The notes under the pieces were generated by a model. That model searched no databases. It was not told the origin of the DNA and saw only the letters and a list, made by a program, of their open reading frames with translations. From JAEUHO01 sp046350655 (GTDB taxonomy: Bacteria; Planctomycetota; PLA2; JAEUHO01), in the NCBI GenBank assembly GCA_046350655.1, contig JAXMAB010000008.1:62001-126000 (forward strand): 64,000 nt of DNA. Reading direction: 5' to 3'. Of the stretch, positions 34,642 through 42,230 are shown in pieces; position 1 is the stretch's first letter, and each line of letters opens with the position of its first letter. The translations under genes were made by a program, and so were the position numbers.

Positions 34642-36753
34642 GTGATCGGCCCCCCCGACCCCACCCCGCCCGACGAGCCGACGGCCGCCCCCGCGCTGCC
34701 GCCGCCGCCCCACGAGCCGCCCGCGGAAGCGGTCGCGTTGCTGAAGGAGCGCTTCGGCTTCCCCGGCTTCCGCCCGGGGCAGGGCGAGGTCGTCGCCGCG
34801 GTCCTCGCCGGCCGCGACGTCCTCTGCGTGATGCCGACGGGCGCGGGCAAGAGCGTCTGCTACCAGGTGCCCGCGCTGCTCCTGCCGGGCCTCACGTTGG
34901 TCGTGAGCCCGCTGATCGCGCTGATGAAGGACCAGGTCGACGGCCTCGTCGGCCGCGGCATCGCCGCCGCCGCCGTCAACTCGCTCGTGCCCGTCGCCGA
35001 GCAGGAGGCCGCCCTCGACCGCGCGGCCCGCGGCGAGCTGAAGCTCCTCTACGTCGCGCCCGAGCGCTTCAAGAGCGAGCGGTTCCGCGAGCGCATGGCC
35101 GGCATCAAGGTCTCGCTGTTCGCCGTGGACGAGGCCCACTGCATCAGCCAGTGGGGGCACGACTTCCGGCCCGACTACCGCCGGCTGGGCCCCGCGGTCG
35201 TGCTGCTCGGCCGGCCGCCCGTCCTCGCCCTGACCGCCACCGCGCCCCGCGAGGTCCAGGACGACGTCGTCACCCAGCTGGCCCTGCGGGAGCCCGTGCG
35301 GTTCGTCCGCGGGATCGTCCGCGAGAACCTGCGCTTCGAGGTCGAGCGCACCCGCGGCCGCGACGAGAAGGACGACTGGCTGCTCCGGCGCGCCAAGGGC
35401 CCGGGCGCGACCCTCGTCTACTGCGCCAGCCGCAAGAACGTCGAGCGGCTCCATGACCTCTTCAAGCGCCGCGGCCTCCCCGCGCTGCGCTACCACGCGG
35501 GCCTCTCCGAGGACGAGCGCACCTCGGCCCAGGAGGCGTTCCTCACGGGCGGCGCGTCGCTCCTCGTCGCGACGAACGCGTTCGGCATGGGCGTGGACCG
35601 CCCCGACATCCGGCGCGTCGTCCACTACGAGATCCCGCGCACCGTCGAGGCCTACGTGCAGGAGGCCGGCCGCGCCGGCCGCGACGGCAAGCCCGCCACG
35701 TGCACGCTGCTGTTCCACCCCGGCGACCTCCGCATCCAGGAGTGGTTCCTCGAGGCCGCCAACCCGTCGCGCGAGATCGTCACCGAGGTGTTCCGCGTGC
35801 TGCGCGAGGCCGGCGAGGGCCGCCTCGAGATGACCGCCGACGAGATCGCCGCGCGGATGCGCCTCGAGGCCCCGCCCGCGGCCGTCACCGCCGCCCTCGC
35901 CGTCCTCGACCGCGCCTCGGTGGTCCGGCGCGGCAAACGCGACGAGAACCGCGCCCGCGTCCGCGTGCTGCCGGTCGCCGACGACCTCTTCGCCTCCACG
36001 CCCGTCCCGCCGGGCCTCGGCCGCCTCCTCCTGTGGCTCTCCGAGACCTACGGCGAGGCCCGCGAACGCTCCATCGACCTCGCGGAGGTCGCGGACCTCC
36101 TCGGCCGCGCCGAGGACACGCTCCGCCGCGGCCTGCAGCGCCTCGCCGAGCTCGGCCGCATCGTCTACGTGCCGCCGTTCCGCGGCCGGGCCACCGAGAT
36201 CAAGGCCGACGGCCTCCCCGAGGACGTGATCGGCGCCGTGGACTTCGACGCGCTCGACGAGAAGCGCGCGCGCGAGGAGAAGAAGCTCGCGCAGATCGTC
36301 GGCTACGCGCAGGCGCCCGGCTGCCGCGTGCGCAACCTCCTCGCCGCGTTCGGCGACGCCGACACGCCGCCCTGCAACCGCTGCGACGCGTGCGAGGCCT
36401 CGGCCGCGCGCCGCGCCCGCGGCGGCGCCTCGGCCCACGAGACGACGCTCGTCCTCACGATCCTGCGCGCGGTCGCCGCCCACGAGGGGCGTTACGGCTT
36501 CGGCCGCCTCGCCGAGCACCTCGTCGGCAGCCGCGCCAAGTCGATGTCGCCGCGCCTCCAGCGCGGGCCCACCTACGGCGCGCTCGGCACGCGCAAGAAG
36601 GCCGACGTCGAGGGCCTGCTCCACGACGCGCACGAACGCGGCTACCTCTCCCTCGAGGCCTGCAAGGTCGGCGAGTCGCGCACGGGCCACGTGGTCCTGC
36701 TCTCCGACTCCGGCCGCGAGGCCCTGGCGACGGGCTCCCTCGCCGACGCGTGA
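34642..36753 (+). CDS. recQ: ATP-dependent DNA helicase RecQ
   Basis: Protein of 703 residues from a GTG (TAGCGT lies 12 bases upstream). Superfamily-2 motifs: PTGAGKS (about 65-71), DEAHCISQWGHDFRPDYR, TATAP, and motif VI QEAGRAGRDG. The RecQ-Ct zinc-binding region is seen as CRVRNLLAAFGD...PPCNRCDAC, followed by a winged-helix region. I do not see a convincing C-terminal HRDC domain; the last 90 residues are an RQC-like extension. RecQ unwinds DNA 3' to 5' in recombination and fork repair. Confidence 0.95.
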   Translation: MIGPPDPTPPDEPTAAPALPPPPHEPPAEAVALLKERFGFPGFRPGQGEVVAAVLAGRDVLCVMPTGAGKSVCYQVPALLLPGLTLVVSPLIALMKDQVDGLVGRGIAAAAVNSLVPVAEQEAALDRAARGELKLLYVAPERFKSERFRERMAGIKVSLFAVDEAHCISQWGHDFRPDYRRLGPAVVLLGRPPVLALTATAPREVQDDVVTQLALREPVRFVRGIVRENLRFEVERTRGRDEKDDWLLRRAKGPGATLVYCASRKNVERLHDLFKRRGLPALRYHAGLSEDERTSAQEAFLTGGASLLVATNAFGMGVDRPDIRRVVHYEIPRTVEAYVQEAGRAGRDGKPATCTLLFHPGDLRIQEWFLEAANPSREIVTEVFRVLREAGEGRLEMTADEIAARMRLEAPPAAVTAALAVLDRASVVRRGKRDENRARVRVLPVADDLFASTPVPPGLGRLLLWLSETYGEARERSIDLAEVADLLGRAEDTLRRGLQRLAELGRIVYVPPFRGRATEIKADGLPEDVIGAVDFDALDEKRAREEKKLAQIVGYAQAPGCRVRNLLAAFGDADTPPCNRCDACEASAARRARGGASAHETTLVLTILRAVAAHEGRYGFGRLAEHLVGSRAKSMSPRLQRGPTYGALGTRKKADVEGLLHDAHERGYLSLEACKVGESRTGHVVLLSDSGREALATGSLADA

Positions 36754-36857
36754 CCCGAGGCGCGCGGGCCACGGGGTCTCGCGGGCCACTGGGCCTCGCG
36801 TACCCGACGCCACGACCGCGTCCCCGTCCCGCGCGCCGCGCGCGCCGGCGGCCGTCG

Positions 36858-37775
36858 TCAGCCGCCGCGCCGACCGAACCGCGCCGCGACCCGCGCGCGC
36901 AGCGTGCCGAACGCGGGCACCTCGCGCCAAGCCTCCCGGGCCACGCTCGTGACCTCCGCACGCGAGGCCCGGCCGTCGGCGAGCAGCCGTCGCACGTGGC
37001 GACGGTGCAGGCGGACCAGCGTCGCGCGCAGCGTGTCGCGCTGCGCCGGCGTGAGGAGGTGCCGCCGCCGCCACCACGACGACGCGACGGTCGCCTGATC
37101 GCGAGCCTTGCTCGCGAGCGCGAGGCTGACGTTGCCGCCGTGCTCGCGGTGCACCGCCGTCGGCGCGTCCACGAAGGCCGCCGGGCCCCGCGCCGCGAGC
37201 CGCAGGAAGAGGTCCCAGTCCTCGCCGTGGGCGAGGTCCTCGCGGAAGCGGCCGACGGCGGTGAACGCCGCGCCGCGCACGACGGCGGACGACGTCGTGA
37301 CGACGTCGCGCACGAGCAGCGCGTCGAACACGGGGCCCGCGAGCGGGCCCTCGCCGCGCGCGGGGTAGGGGGTCTCGCGGCCGTCGGGGCCGCGCGTCGC
37401 GGCGGCCGCGTGGACTAACGTCGCGTCTGGCGTCCCCGCGAGCGCCGCGCGCGCGCGGGCGAGGTGGTCCGGGCGCCAGAGGTCGTCGTCGTCGAGGAAG
37501 GCCACGAGGGCGGCGGGCGTCGCGAGCCCGCGGGCCTCGGCGGCGGCGAACGCCGCGTTGCGCGCGCCGCCCGCCGTGCGCGCCGCGGTCCGCACGAAGG
37601 TGATGCGCGCGTCGCGGGGCAGGCGCGGGTCGCCCTCGACGGGCGGCCCCTCGCCGTCGTCGGCGACGACCACGCGCCACCCGGCATCGGTCTGCGCGAC
37701 GACCGACGCGAGCGCGTCGGCGAGGAACGCGGGGCGGTCCCGCGTCGGGACCACGACGAGGACGTCGTCAGGCAC
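36858..37775 (-). CDS. Family 2 glycosyltransferase
   Basis: Protein of 305 residues. The GT-A fold opening VLVVVPTRDRPAFLADAL and the metal-binding acidic run FLDDDDLWRPDHL (about 90-102) mark family 2, as does the HGEDWDLFLRLA motif for the catalytic base region. It adds a sugar from a nucleotide donor onto a lipid or protein glycan; donor and acceptor are not evident. The start overlaps the end of the preceding glycosyltransferase gene by eight bases, so the two form one unit. A helical tail follows the domain. Confidence 0.9.
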   Translation of the reverse strand: MPDDVLVVVPTRDRPAFLADALASVVAQTDAGWRVVVADDGEGPPVEGDPRLPRDARITFVRTAARTAGGARNAAFAAAEARGLATPAALVAFLDDDDLWRPDHLARARAALAGTPDATLVHAAAATRGPDGRETPYPARGEGPLAGPVFDALLVRDVVTTSSAVVRGAAFTAVGRFREDLAHGEDWDLFLRLAARGPAAFVDAPTAVHREHGGNVSLALASKARDQATVASSWWRRRHLLTPAQRDTLRATLVRLHRRHVRRLLADGRASRAEVTSVAREAWREVPAFGTLRARVAARFGRRGG

Positions 37776-38973
37776 GCGCGCCCCCGGCCTCGAGCACCTC
37801 GAGGAACCGCGCGACGTTGGCCTTCGCGTCGAAGCGCGCCGCGGCCGTCTCCCGCGCGCGGGCGGCGAGGGCCTCGCGCAACGCGGGCGCCGCGGCCAGC
37901 CGCGCGAGCGCCGCGGTGAGCGCCGCGGGCGCGCCCTCGGGCACGACGATCCCGTCGGTGCCGTCCACGACGAGCTCCGGCAGGCCGCCCGCGGGGGTCG
38001 CGACGACCGGCACGCCGCACGCCAGCGCCTCGCCGACGACGTTCGGGATGCCGTCGCGGTCGCCGTCGCGCGCGACGACCGACGGCGCGACGAGCACGTC
38101 GGCCCACCCGCGCAGGCGGGCCCGCACGTCCGGGGGCGGGCACGCGGGCACGACGACGCGCCGGTCGCCGCGGCCGCGGCGCGCGGCCTGCGCGGCGAGC
38201 GCCGCGCCGTCGGGCCCGTCGCCGACGACGCAGGCCTCGAACGCGATGCCGGTGCCGGCGAGGCGGCCGAGCGCGTCCACGAGGTGGTGGAAGCCCTTCT
38301 TCTCGACGAGGCGGCCGACCGCGAGGACGCGCAACGGGCCCGGCGCGCGCGGCCCGTCGCCCGGCCGGTAGACGTCGAGGTCGACGCCGTGGCGCACGAC
38401 GACGACCTTCTCGAGCGTGCGCGCGTCGACGTGGCGCGCGACCTCGCGCCGGCCCGACTCGGTGCACGTGACGACCCAGGCCGCGCGTCGCACCTTGCCG
38501 TCGAGGCGTTCGGGCCCGACGAAGAGGTCGTACGCGTGGCCCGTGAAGCCGAAGGGCGCGCCCGTCGCCGCGGACAGGATCTCGGCCGCCGACGCCGCCC
38601 AGCGCGCGAAGTGCGCGTGGATGCGCTCGACGCGCCACGCGCGCCACGCCGCGGCGACCCCGAGGAGGGCCGGCGCGCGCCGCAGCCCCGACTCGCGCCG
38701 GGCCCGCCACGCGGCGAGCCAGGCCGCGCCGTCGCGCGTCGGGTGCACGACGGCCCGCGCGAGCGCGGGGACGGCCGGCGGCGCGTCGGCGCCCTCGGGC
38801 AGCCACGCGACGCGGGACGCGAGGCCCCGCACCTCGTCGCTCGTCGCCTCCTCGCCCGACCGGGCGAGCGCCAGCACGCGCACGTCGTGGCGCGCGGCCA
38901 CGGCGGCGATCTCGCGGGCGACGAAGGTCTCCGTCAGCCGCGGCCAGGTGTCGACGACGTAGGCGATCCGCAC
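37768..38973 (-). CDS. Family 4 (group 1) glycosyltransferase
   Basis: Protein of 401 residues. N-terminal Rossmann half begins MRIAYVVDTWPRLTETFV, a form common in colanic-acid-type and exopolysaccharide transferases. C-terminal GT-B half has LAVGRLVEKKGFHHLVDAL and donor-site EALACGVPVVATPAGGLPE. It probably works with the overlapping family 2 enzyme in assembling a surface glycan. It diverges from the asparaginase gene. A one-base variant of the interspersed motif (GCGAGGCCCC) occurs inside this coding region near 38818. Confidence 0.92.
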   Translation of the reverse strand: MRIAYVVDTWPRLTETFVAREIAAVAARHDVRVLALARSGEEATSDEVRGLASRVAWLPEGADAPPAVPALARAVVHPTRDGAAWLAAWRARRESGLRRAPALLGVAAAWRAWRVERIHAHFARWAASAAEILSAATGAPFGFTGHAYDLFVGPERLDGKVRRAAWVVTCTESGRREVARHVDARTLEKVVVVRHGVDLDVYRPGDGPRAPGPLRVLAVGRLVEKKGFHHLVDALGRLAGTGIAFEACVVGDGPDGAALAAQAARRGRGDRRVVVPACPPPDVRARLRGWADVLVAPSVVARDGDRDGIPNVVGEALACGVPVVATPAGGLPELVVDGTDGIVVPEGAPAALTAALARLAAAPALREALAARARETAAARFDAKANVARFLEVLEAGGARA

Positions 38974-39037
38974 CGGCGAATCGTCCCCGGCGGGCGGGCC
39001 CGTGCAAGGACCACGTGGGCCCGGGGCCGCGGGCGGC

Positions 39038-39043
39038 TACCAT
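39038..39043 (+). promoter_or_regulatory. -10-like TACCAT before asparaginase (leaderless candidate)
   Basis: TACCAT ends eight bases before the GTG at 39052; the gap is CGTCGCCC with no ribosome site. Confidence 0.45.
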
Positions 39044-39051
39044 CGTCGCCC

Positions 39052-40080
39052 GTGAGCGGGACCCGCAAGCGCATCCACCTGATCCACACCGGCGGCACGC
39101 TGGGCATGGCCCCCGTGGACGGCATCCTCGCCCCCGGGCCGTACCTCGCGCGGATCCTCGGCGACGTGCCGGAGCTGTCGCGCCTCGCCGACGTGGACGT
39201 CGAGATCCTGATGAACCAGGACTCGACCGAGATGCTGCCGACGGACTGGGACCGCATCGGGACCGCCGTCGCGACGAAGCTCGACGCCTACGACGGCTTC
39301 GTCGTGATCCACGGCACCGACACGATGGCGTACACGGCCGCCGCGCTGTCGTTCTCGCTGCGCGGGCTCCCGAAGCCCGTGGTGCTCACGGGCAGCCAGC
39401 GGCCCCTGCGCTCGATCCCGACGGACGGCCGCACCAACCTCCTCTCGGCCGTCGACCTCGCGCGCCGCGACGTCCCGGAGGTCGCGATCTTCTTCGGCCG
39501 GCAGCTGCTCCGCGGCAACCGGGCGCGGAAGGTCTCGGCCGAGCGCTACGACGCGTTCGAGAGCCCGAACTACCCGCCGCTCGGCCGCGTCGGCCTCGAC
39601 GTCGACCTCCACCCGCGGCTCGTGCGACGCCCCTCGGAGCCGTTCCGGCACCGGCCCGGCTTCGACGGCTCGGTCGTCTACCTGCCGGTCTGGCCGGGCG
39701 CCGACGGCCGCGCCCTCGACCGCGCCGTCGACGCCGGGACCCGCGTGATCGTGGTGGGGGCCTACGGCGTCGGGAACGTGCCCGGGGGCCGCGAGGGGTG
39801 GGCCGGCGCCATCGCGCGGGCGACGACCCGCGGGGCGGTCGTCCTCCTCGTGACCCAGTGCGGCCACGGCGGGGTCCGGCCGGCGCTCTACGAAGCCGGA
39901 CGGGCCGCCCTCGAGGCCGGGGCGGTGGCGGGCCACGACCTCACCGTCGAGGCGGCCCTCGTGAAGGCGATGCACCTGCTCGCCCAGGGGTTGAGCCCGT
40001 CGGAGCTGCGCGCGGCGCTCCCGACCGACCTGGCGGGTGAACTGACGGCCGACACCGACGGGGGCGAGGGCTCCCCCTGA
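39052..40080 (+). CDS. L-asparaginase (type I-like)
   Basis: Protein of 342 residues from a GTG. Catalytic threonine T16 in HTGGTLGMAP and the second active-site pair T89/D90 in HGTDTMAYTA are both present, as is TGSQRP. No signal peptide, so it is cytoplasmic and closer to AnsA than to the secreted type II enzyme. It hydrolyses asparagine to aspartate and ammonia; a Glu-tRNA amidotransferase GatD role is possible for this fold but no GatE is nearby. The tRNA-Gln gene 65 bp downstream is probably coincidental. Confidence 0.9.
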   Translation: MSGTRKRIHLIHTGGTLGMAPVDGILAPGPYLARILGDVPELSRLADVDVEILMNQDSTEMLPTDWDRIGTAVATKLDAYDGFVVIHGTDTMAYTAAALSFSLRGLPKPVVLTGSQRPLRSIPTDGRTNLLSAVDLARRDVPEVAIFFGRQLLRGNRARKVSAERYDAFESPNYPPLGRVGLDVDLHPRLVRRPSEPFRHRPGFDGSVVYLPVWPGADGRALDRAVDAGTRVIVVGAYGVGNVPGGREGWAGAIARATTRGAVVLLVTQCGHGGVRPALYEAGRAALEAGAVAGHDLTVEAALVKAMHLLAQGLSPSELRAALPTDLAGELTADTDGGEGSP

Positions 40081-40093
40081 CCGGTTCCCAGGA

Positions 40094-40121
40094 TTGACGC
40101 GCCCCCGGGGCCCCCTAGAAT
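40094..40121 (+). promoter_or_regulatory. Sigma-70 promoter for the tRNA-Gln/tRNA-Glu unit
   Basis: TTGACG (40094-40099), a 16-bp spacer, and TAGAAT (40116-40121): five-of-six matches in both boxes. Expected start is about 40128, giving a short 5' leader before tRNA-Gln at 40145. This is the clearest promoter in the window. Confidence 0.8.
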
Positions 40122-40144
40122 CCCCACCCTCATCGGTCCCCCGT

Positions 40145-40220
40145 TGAGGAGTAGTTCAGTTGGTAGAACGCCAGACTCTGGATCTGGATGTCGGAGGTTC
40201 GAGTCCTCCCTCCTCAGCCA
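40145..40220 (+). tRNA. tRNA-Gln (anticodon CTG)
   Basis: Seventy-six nt including encoded CCA. Acceptor TGAGGAG pairs with CTCCTCA; D stem GTTC/GAAC; anticodon stem CCAGA/TCTGG with loop CTCTGGA, anticodon CTG; T stem GGAGG/CCTCC with TTCGAGT loop; discriminator G. The U1-A72 end pair is typical of glutamine tRNAs. Confidence 0.97.
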
Positions 40221-40323
40221 ACCCGATCGCTTCCGCTCGCTGACCGTCGTTCCCTGGTTCGCTTCGGCTTTCGCTTCTCGTCTCGCGTCCCCCCCGGCAA
40301 AGTTCCTCCCCACCGAATTTCAC

Positions 40324-40396
40324 GGCCCGTTCGTCCAGCGGTCTAGGACACGGCCCTCTCAAGGCTGAAACAGGGGTTCGAGTCCCCTACGGGTCA
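40324..40396 (+). tRNA. tRNA-Glu (anticodon CTC)
   Basis: Seventy-three nt without encoded CCA. Acceptor GGCCCGT pairs with ACGGGTC (one G-U); anticodon stem CGGCC/GGCTG with loop CTCTCAA, anticodon CTC; T arm GGGG-TTCGAGT-CCCC; discriminator A. It lies 103 bp after tRNA-Gln and is followed without a gap by a strong hairpin, so the two are probably one transcript. Unlike the Gln and Arg tRNAs here, the CCA end must be added by the nucleotidyltransferase. Confidence 0.96.
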
Positions 40397-40448
40397 TTCA
40401 AAAACGCAAAGGGCCCCGGCGAAGCCGGGGCCCTTTGCGTTTTTGAAT
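40396..40448 (+). terminator. Perfect 25-bp hairpin after tRNA-Glu
   Basis: Arms 40396-40420 and 40424-40448 are exact reverse complements around the loop GAA; the GC core (GGGCCCCGGC/GCCGGGGCCC) is flanked by A-run and T-run (TTTTTG). A textbook intrinsic terminator that would work in both directions. The stem begins at the tRNA's discriminator base. Confidence 0.9.
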
Positions 40449-40542
40449 GAGTTCCTTCGCCGGGCAGTTCGGCGTCGCTGGCGAGGCGCCCGTAGCCCCG
40501 GGAACGGGATCTCGGAAGGTGGGCCCGCGGCGATTGGAAAGG

Positions 40543-40717
40543 GCGTCGCCGCGCCGCCGTGCCCGGCGGGAGCCGAAGTAGGGACGGGTGTTGGCTCCCT
40601 GCGTCCCTCCGCATACGGAGACGAGGCGCGCGGCGAACGGCGAGCGGGTACGAGGCGGGCTGTGAGGCGCTGGCGTCGCCGCGCCGCCGTGCCCGGCGGG
40701 AGCGGAAGCAGGGACGC
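40543..40717. repeat. Pair of 45-bp direct repeats in a gene-free gap
   Basis: Copy 1 is 40543-40587 and copy 2 is 40673-40717; both begin GCGTCGCCGCGCCGCC and differ at only two positions by eye. The unit contains the palindromic CCGGCGGG core. The repeats lie in a 585-bp gap (40449-41033) with no supportable gene. Right of the repeats is a strongly G-rich stretch (about 40840-40880), an interspersed-motif copy near 40888 and a short T-arm-like segment near 40976-40990. Confidence 0.75.
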
Positions 40718-41033
40718 CTCCTAGCTCCTAGCCCGGGGTGGGGGCCCGAGAGCACGCCGGGATCCTGGGGCCCCCGGGCGGCGGCAATCGCGCCAATCGG
40801 TGTCCGGCACCGAATGGCGCGTGTGCAGGAGGACCGGGGGGATGGTGGGGGGGCTCGGGGGCCTGGACGGGGGCAGGGGGGCGCGACGGCGAACGGGCCT
40901 CGCGTCGGCGGAAGGGGGATGCGGTCCACAGGCGCGACGGGGGCCGGACGGGTGCCCGAGGGGGGCGCGACGGGAGCGGGATCGAACCCGGACGCTACGG
41001 GAAACGTCGCAGGTGAGCACGCCGCAAACGGGG

Positions 41034-41039
41034 TAGGCT
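41034..41039 (+). promoter_or_regulatory. -10-like TAGGCT before the HtrA-like gene (leaderless candidate)
   Basis: TAGGCT ends nine bases before the ATG at 41049. No ribosome site is present in ACCGACAGC. Confidence 0.45.
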
Positions 41040-41048
41040 ACCGACAGC

Positions 41049-42230
41049 ATGCTCGACCGATCGACCGTCCCGTCGCTGCTCGCCGTCGCCCTCCTCGCCC
41101 TCCCGGCCGCGCCGCGCGCGTGGGCGGGCCCGGGTGACCCCGCGCCGGCCGTCAAGCCGGCGCCCACGACCCCCAAGCCCGACGAGGACCCGCTCGCCGC
41201 CGCCTACGCCGTCGCCGACGGCGTGGACGCCGCGCTCGAGAAGGCCGTCGAGGCCGTCCGGCCGTGCTCGGTCACGGTGTGGAACTCGAAGCGGCGCCCG
41301 GGCGGCGAGGCGAGCGCGCCCGTGTTCGACCGCAACAGCGGCGGGTCCGGCGTGTTCGTCACGTGGAAGGGCAAGGGCCCGTTCATCGTCAGCAACGAGC
41401 ACGTCGTGCAGGGCGCCGACCGCCTCGAGGTCGCGATGCTCGACGGCACGCTGCGCGAGGTCCGCGTGAAGGACCACGTCCAGGCGTACGACATCGCGCT
41501 GCTCGAGTTCGTCGGCCCGCCGCCGAAGGGCGTGCGGTCGGCGAAGCTCGGCAAGAGCGAGCTGCTGAAGGAAGGGCAGTGGGTGTTCGCCACGGGCAAC
41601 CCCTTCTTCCTCGGCGGCGACGGCGCGGCGGTCGCCACCCTCGGCGTGATCTCGGGCCTCAACCGCACGCTCCGGGGCTCGTTCACCTACGCCAACGCGA
41701 TCCAGCACGACACCGAGGTCAACCCGGGCAACTCGGGCGGGCCGCTGTGGAACCTCGCCGGCGAGCTCGTCGGCATCAACGGGATGATCTCGTCGCGGCC
41801 GTCGGAGCAGAGCATCGGGCCGTCGAACACCGGCGCGTCGTTCGCGATCCCGTTCCACCTCATCGCCGGCTACTTCGACGCCCTGCTGTCCGACAAGATC
41901 TCCGCGTCGGCCGGCATCCTCGGCCTCGACGTGAGCGACGCGAAGGGCAAGGACGGCAAGCCGGTCGGCGCCACCGTGAAGGGCGTGCGCAACGACTCGC
42001 CCATCGCGCGGAAGGGGGGCAAGGGCCCCGCGCCCGCGGCGGGCGACGTCGTGACGCGGCTGTGGCTGGGCACGTCCGCGCTGTCGCTGAAGTCGTACGA
42101 CGTGTTCTGCGGCGCCGACCTCACCAACGCGCTCGCGTTCTACCCCGCCGGGTCGAAGGTGCGCGTGCGGTACCAGCGCGGCGGCAAGGACTTCACCTGG
42201 GAAGGCGAGCTCGGCGGGGGAGCGGGCTGA
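41049..42230 (+). CDS. Secreted HtrA-like trypsin-fold serine protease
   Basis: Protein of 393 residues. Signal peptide (about 1-26, APRAWAG). Trypsin-fold domain with a complete catalytic triad: H118 (IVSNEHVV), D148 (YDIALLEF), S229 (NPGNSGGPL). A PDZ-like region follows (about 290-390). This is the HtrA/DegP layout with one PDZ; a periplasmic quality-control or regulated-proteolysis role is likely. Its stop overlaps the next gene's start by one base; that gene encodes two inactive copies of the same fold, so the two proteins probably act together. Confidence 0.9.
   Translation: MLDRSTVPSLLAVALLALPAAPRAWAGPGDPAPAVKPAPTTPKPDEDPLAAAYAVADGVDAALEKAVEAVRPCSVTVWNSKRRPGGEASAPVFDRNSGGSGVFVTWKGKGPFIVSNEHVVQGADRLEVAMLDGTLREVRVKDHVQAYDIALLEFVGPPPKGVRSAKLGKSELLKEGQWVFATGNPFFLGGDGAAVATLGVISGLNRTLRGSFTYANAIQHDTEVNPGNSGGPLWNLAGELVGINGMISSRPSEQSIGPSNTGASFAIPFHLIAGYFDALLSDKISASAGILGLDVSDAKGKDGKPVGATVKGVRNDSPIARKGGKGPAPAAGDVVTRLWLGTSALSLKSYDVFCGADLTNALAFYPAGSKVRVRYQRGGKDFTWEGELGGGAG

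Noticed and set aside
33577..37680. One giant minus-strand protein joining PAP2 and glycosyltransferase frames
   Set aside because: The open frame crosses recQ on the other strand and has no domain continuity; the PAP2 start at 34518 explains the real part.
40976..40990. Degenerate tRNA on the minus strand
   Set aside because: CGGGTTCGATCCCG looks like a T arm, but no acceptor, D arm or seven-base anticodon loop fits around it. At most a fragment.
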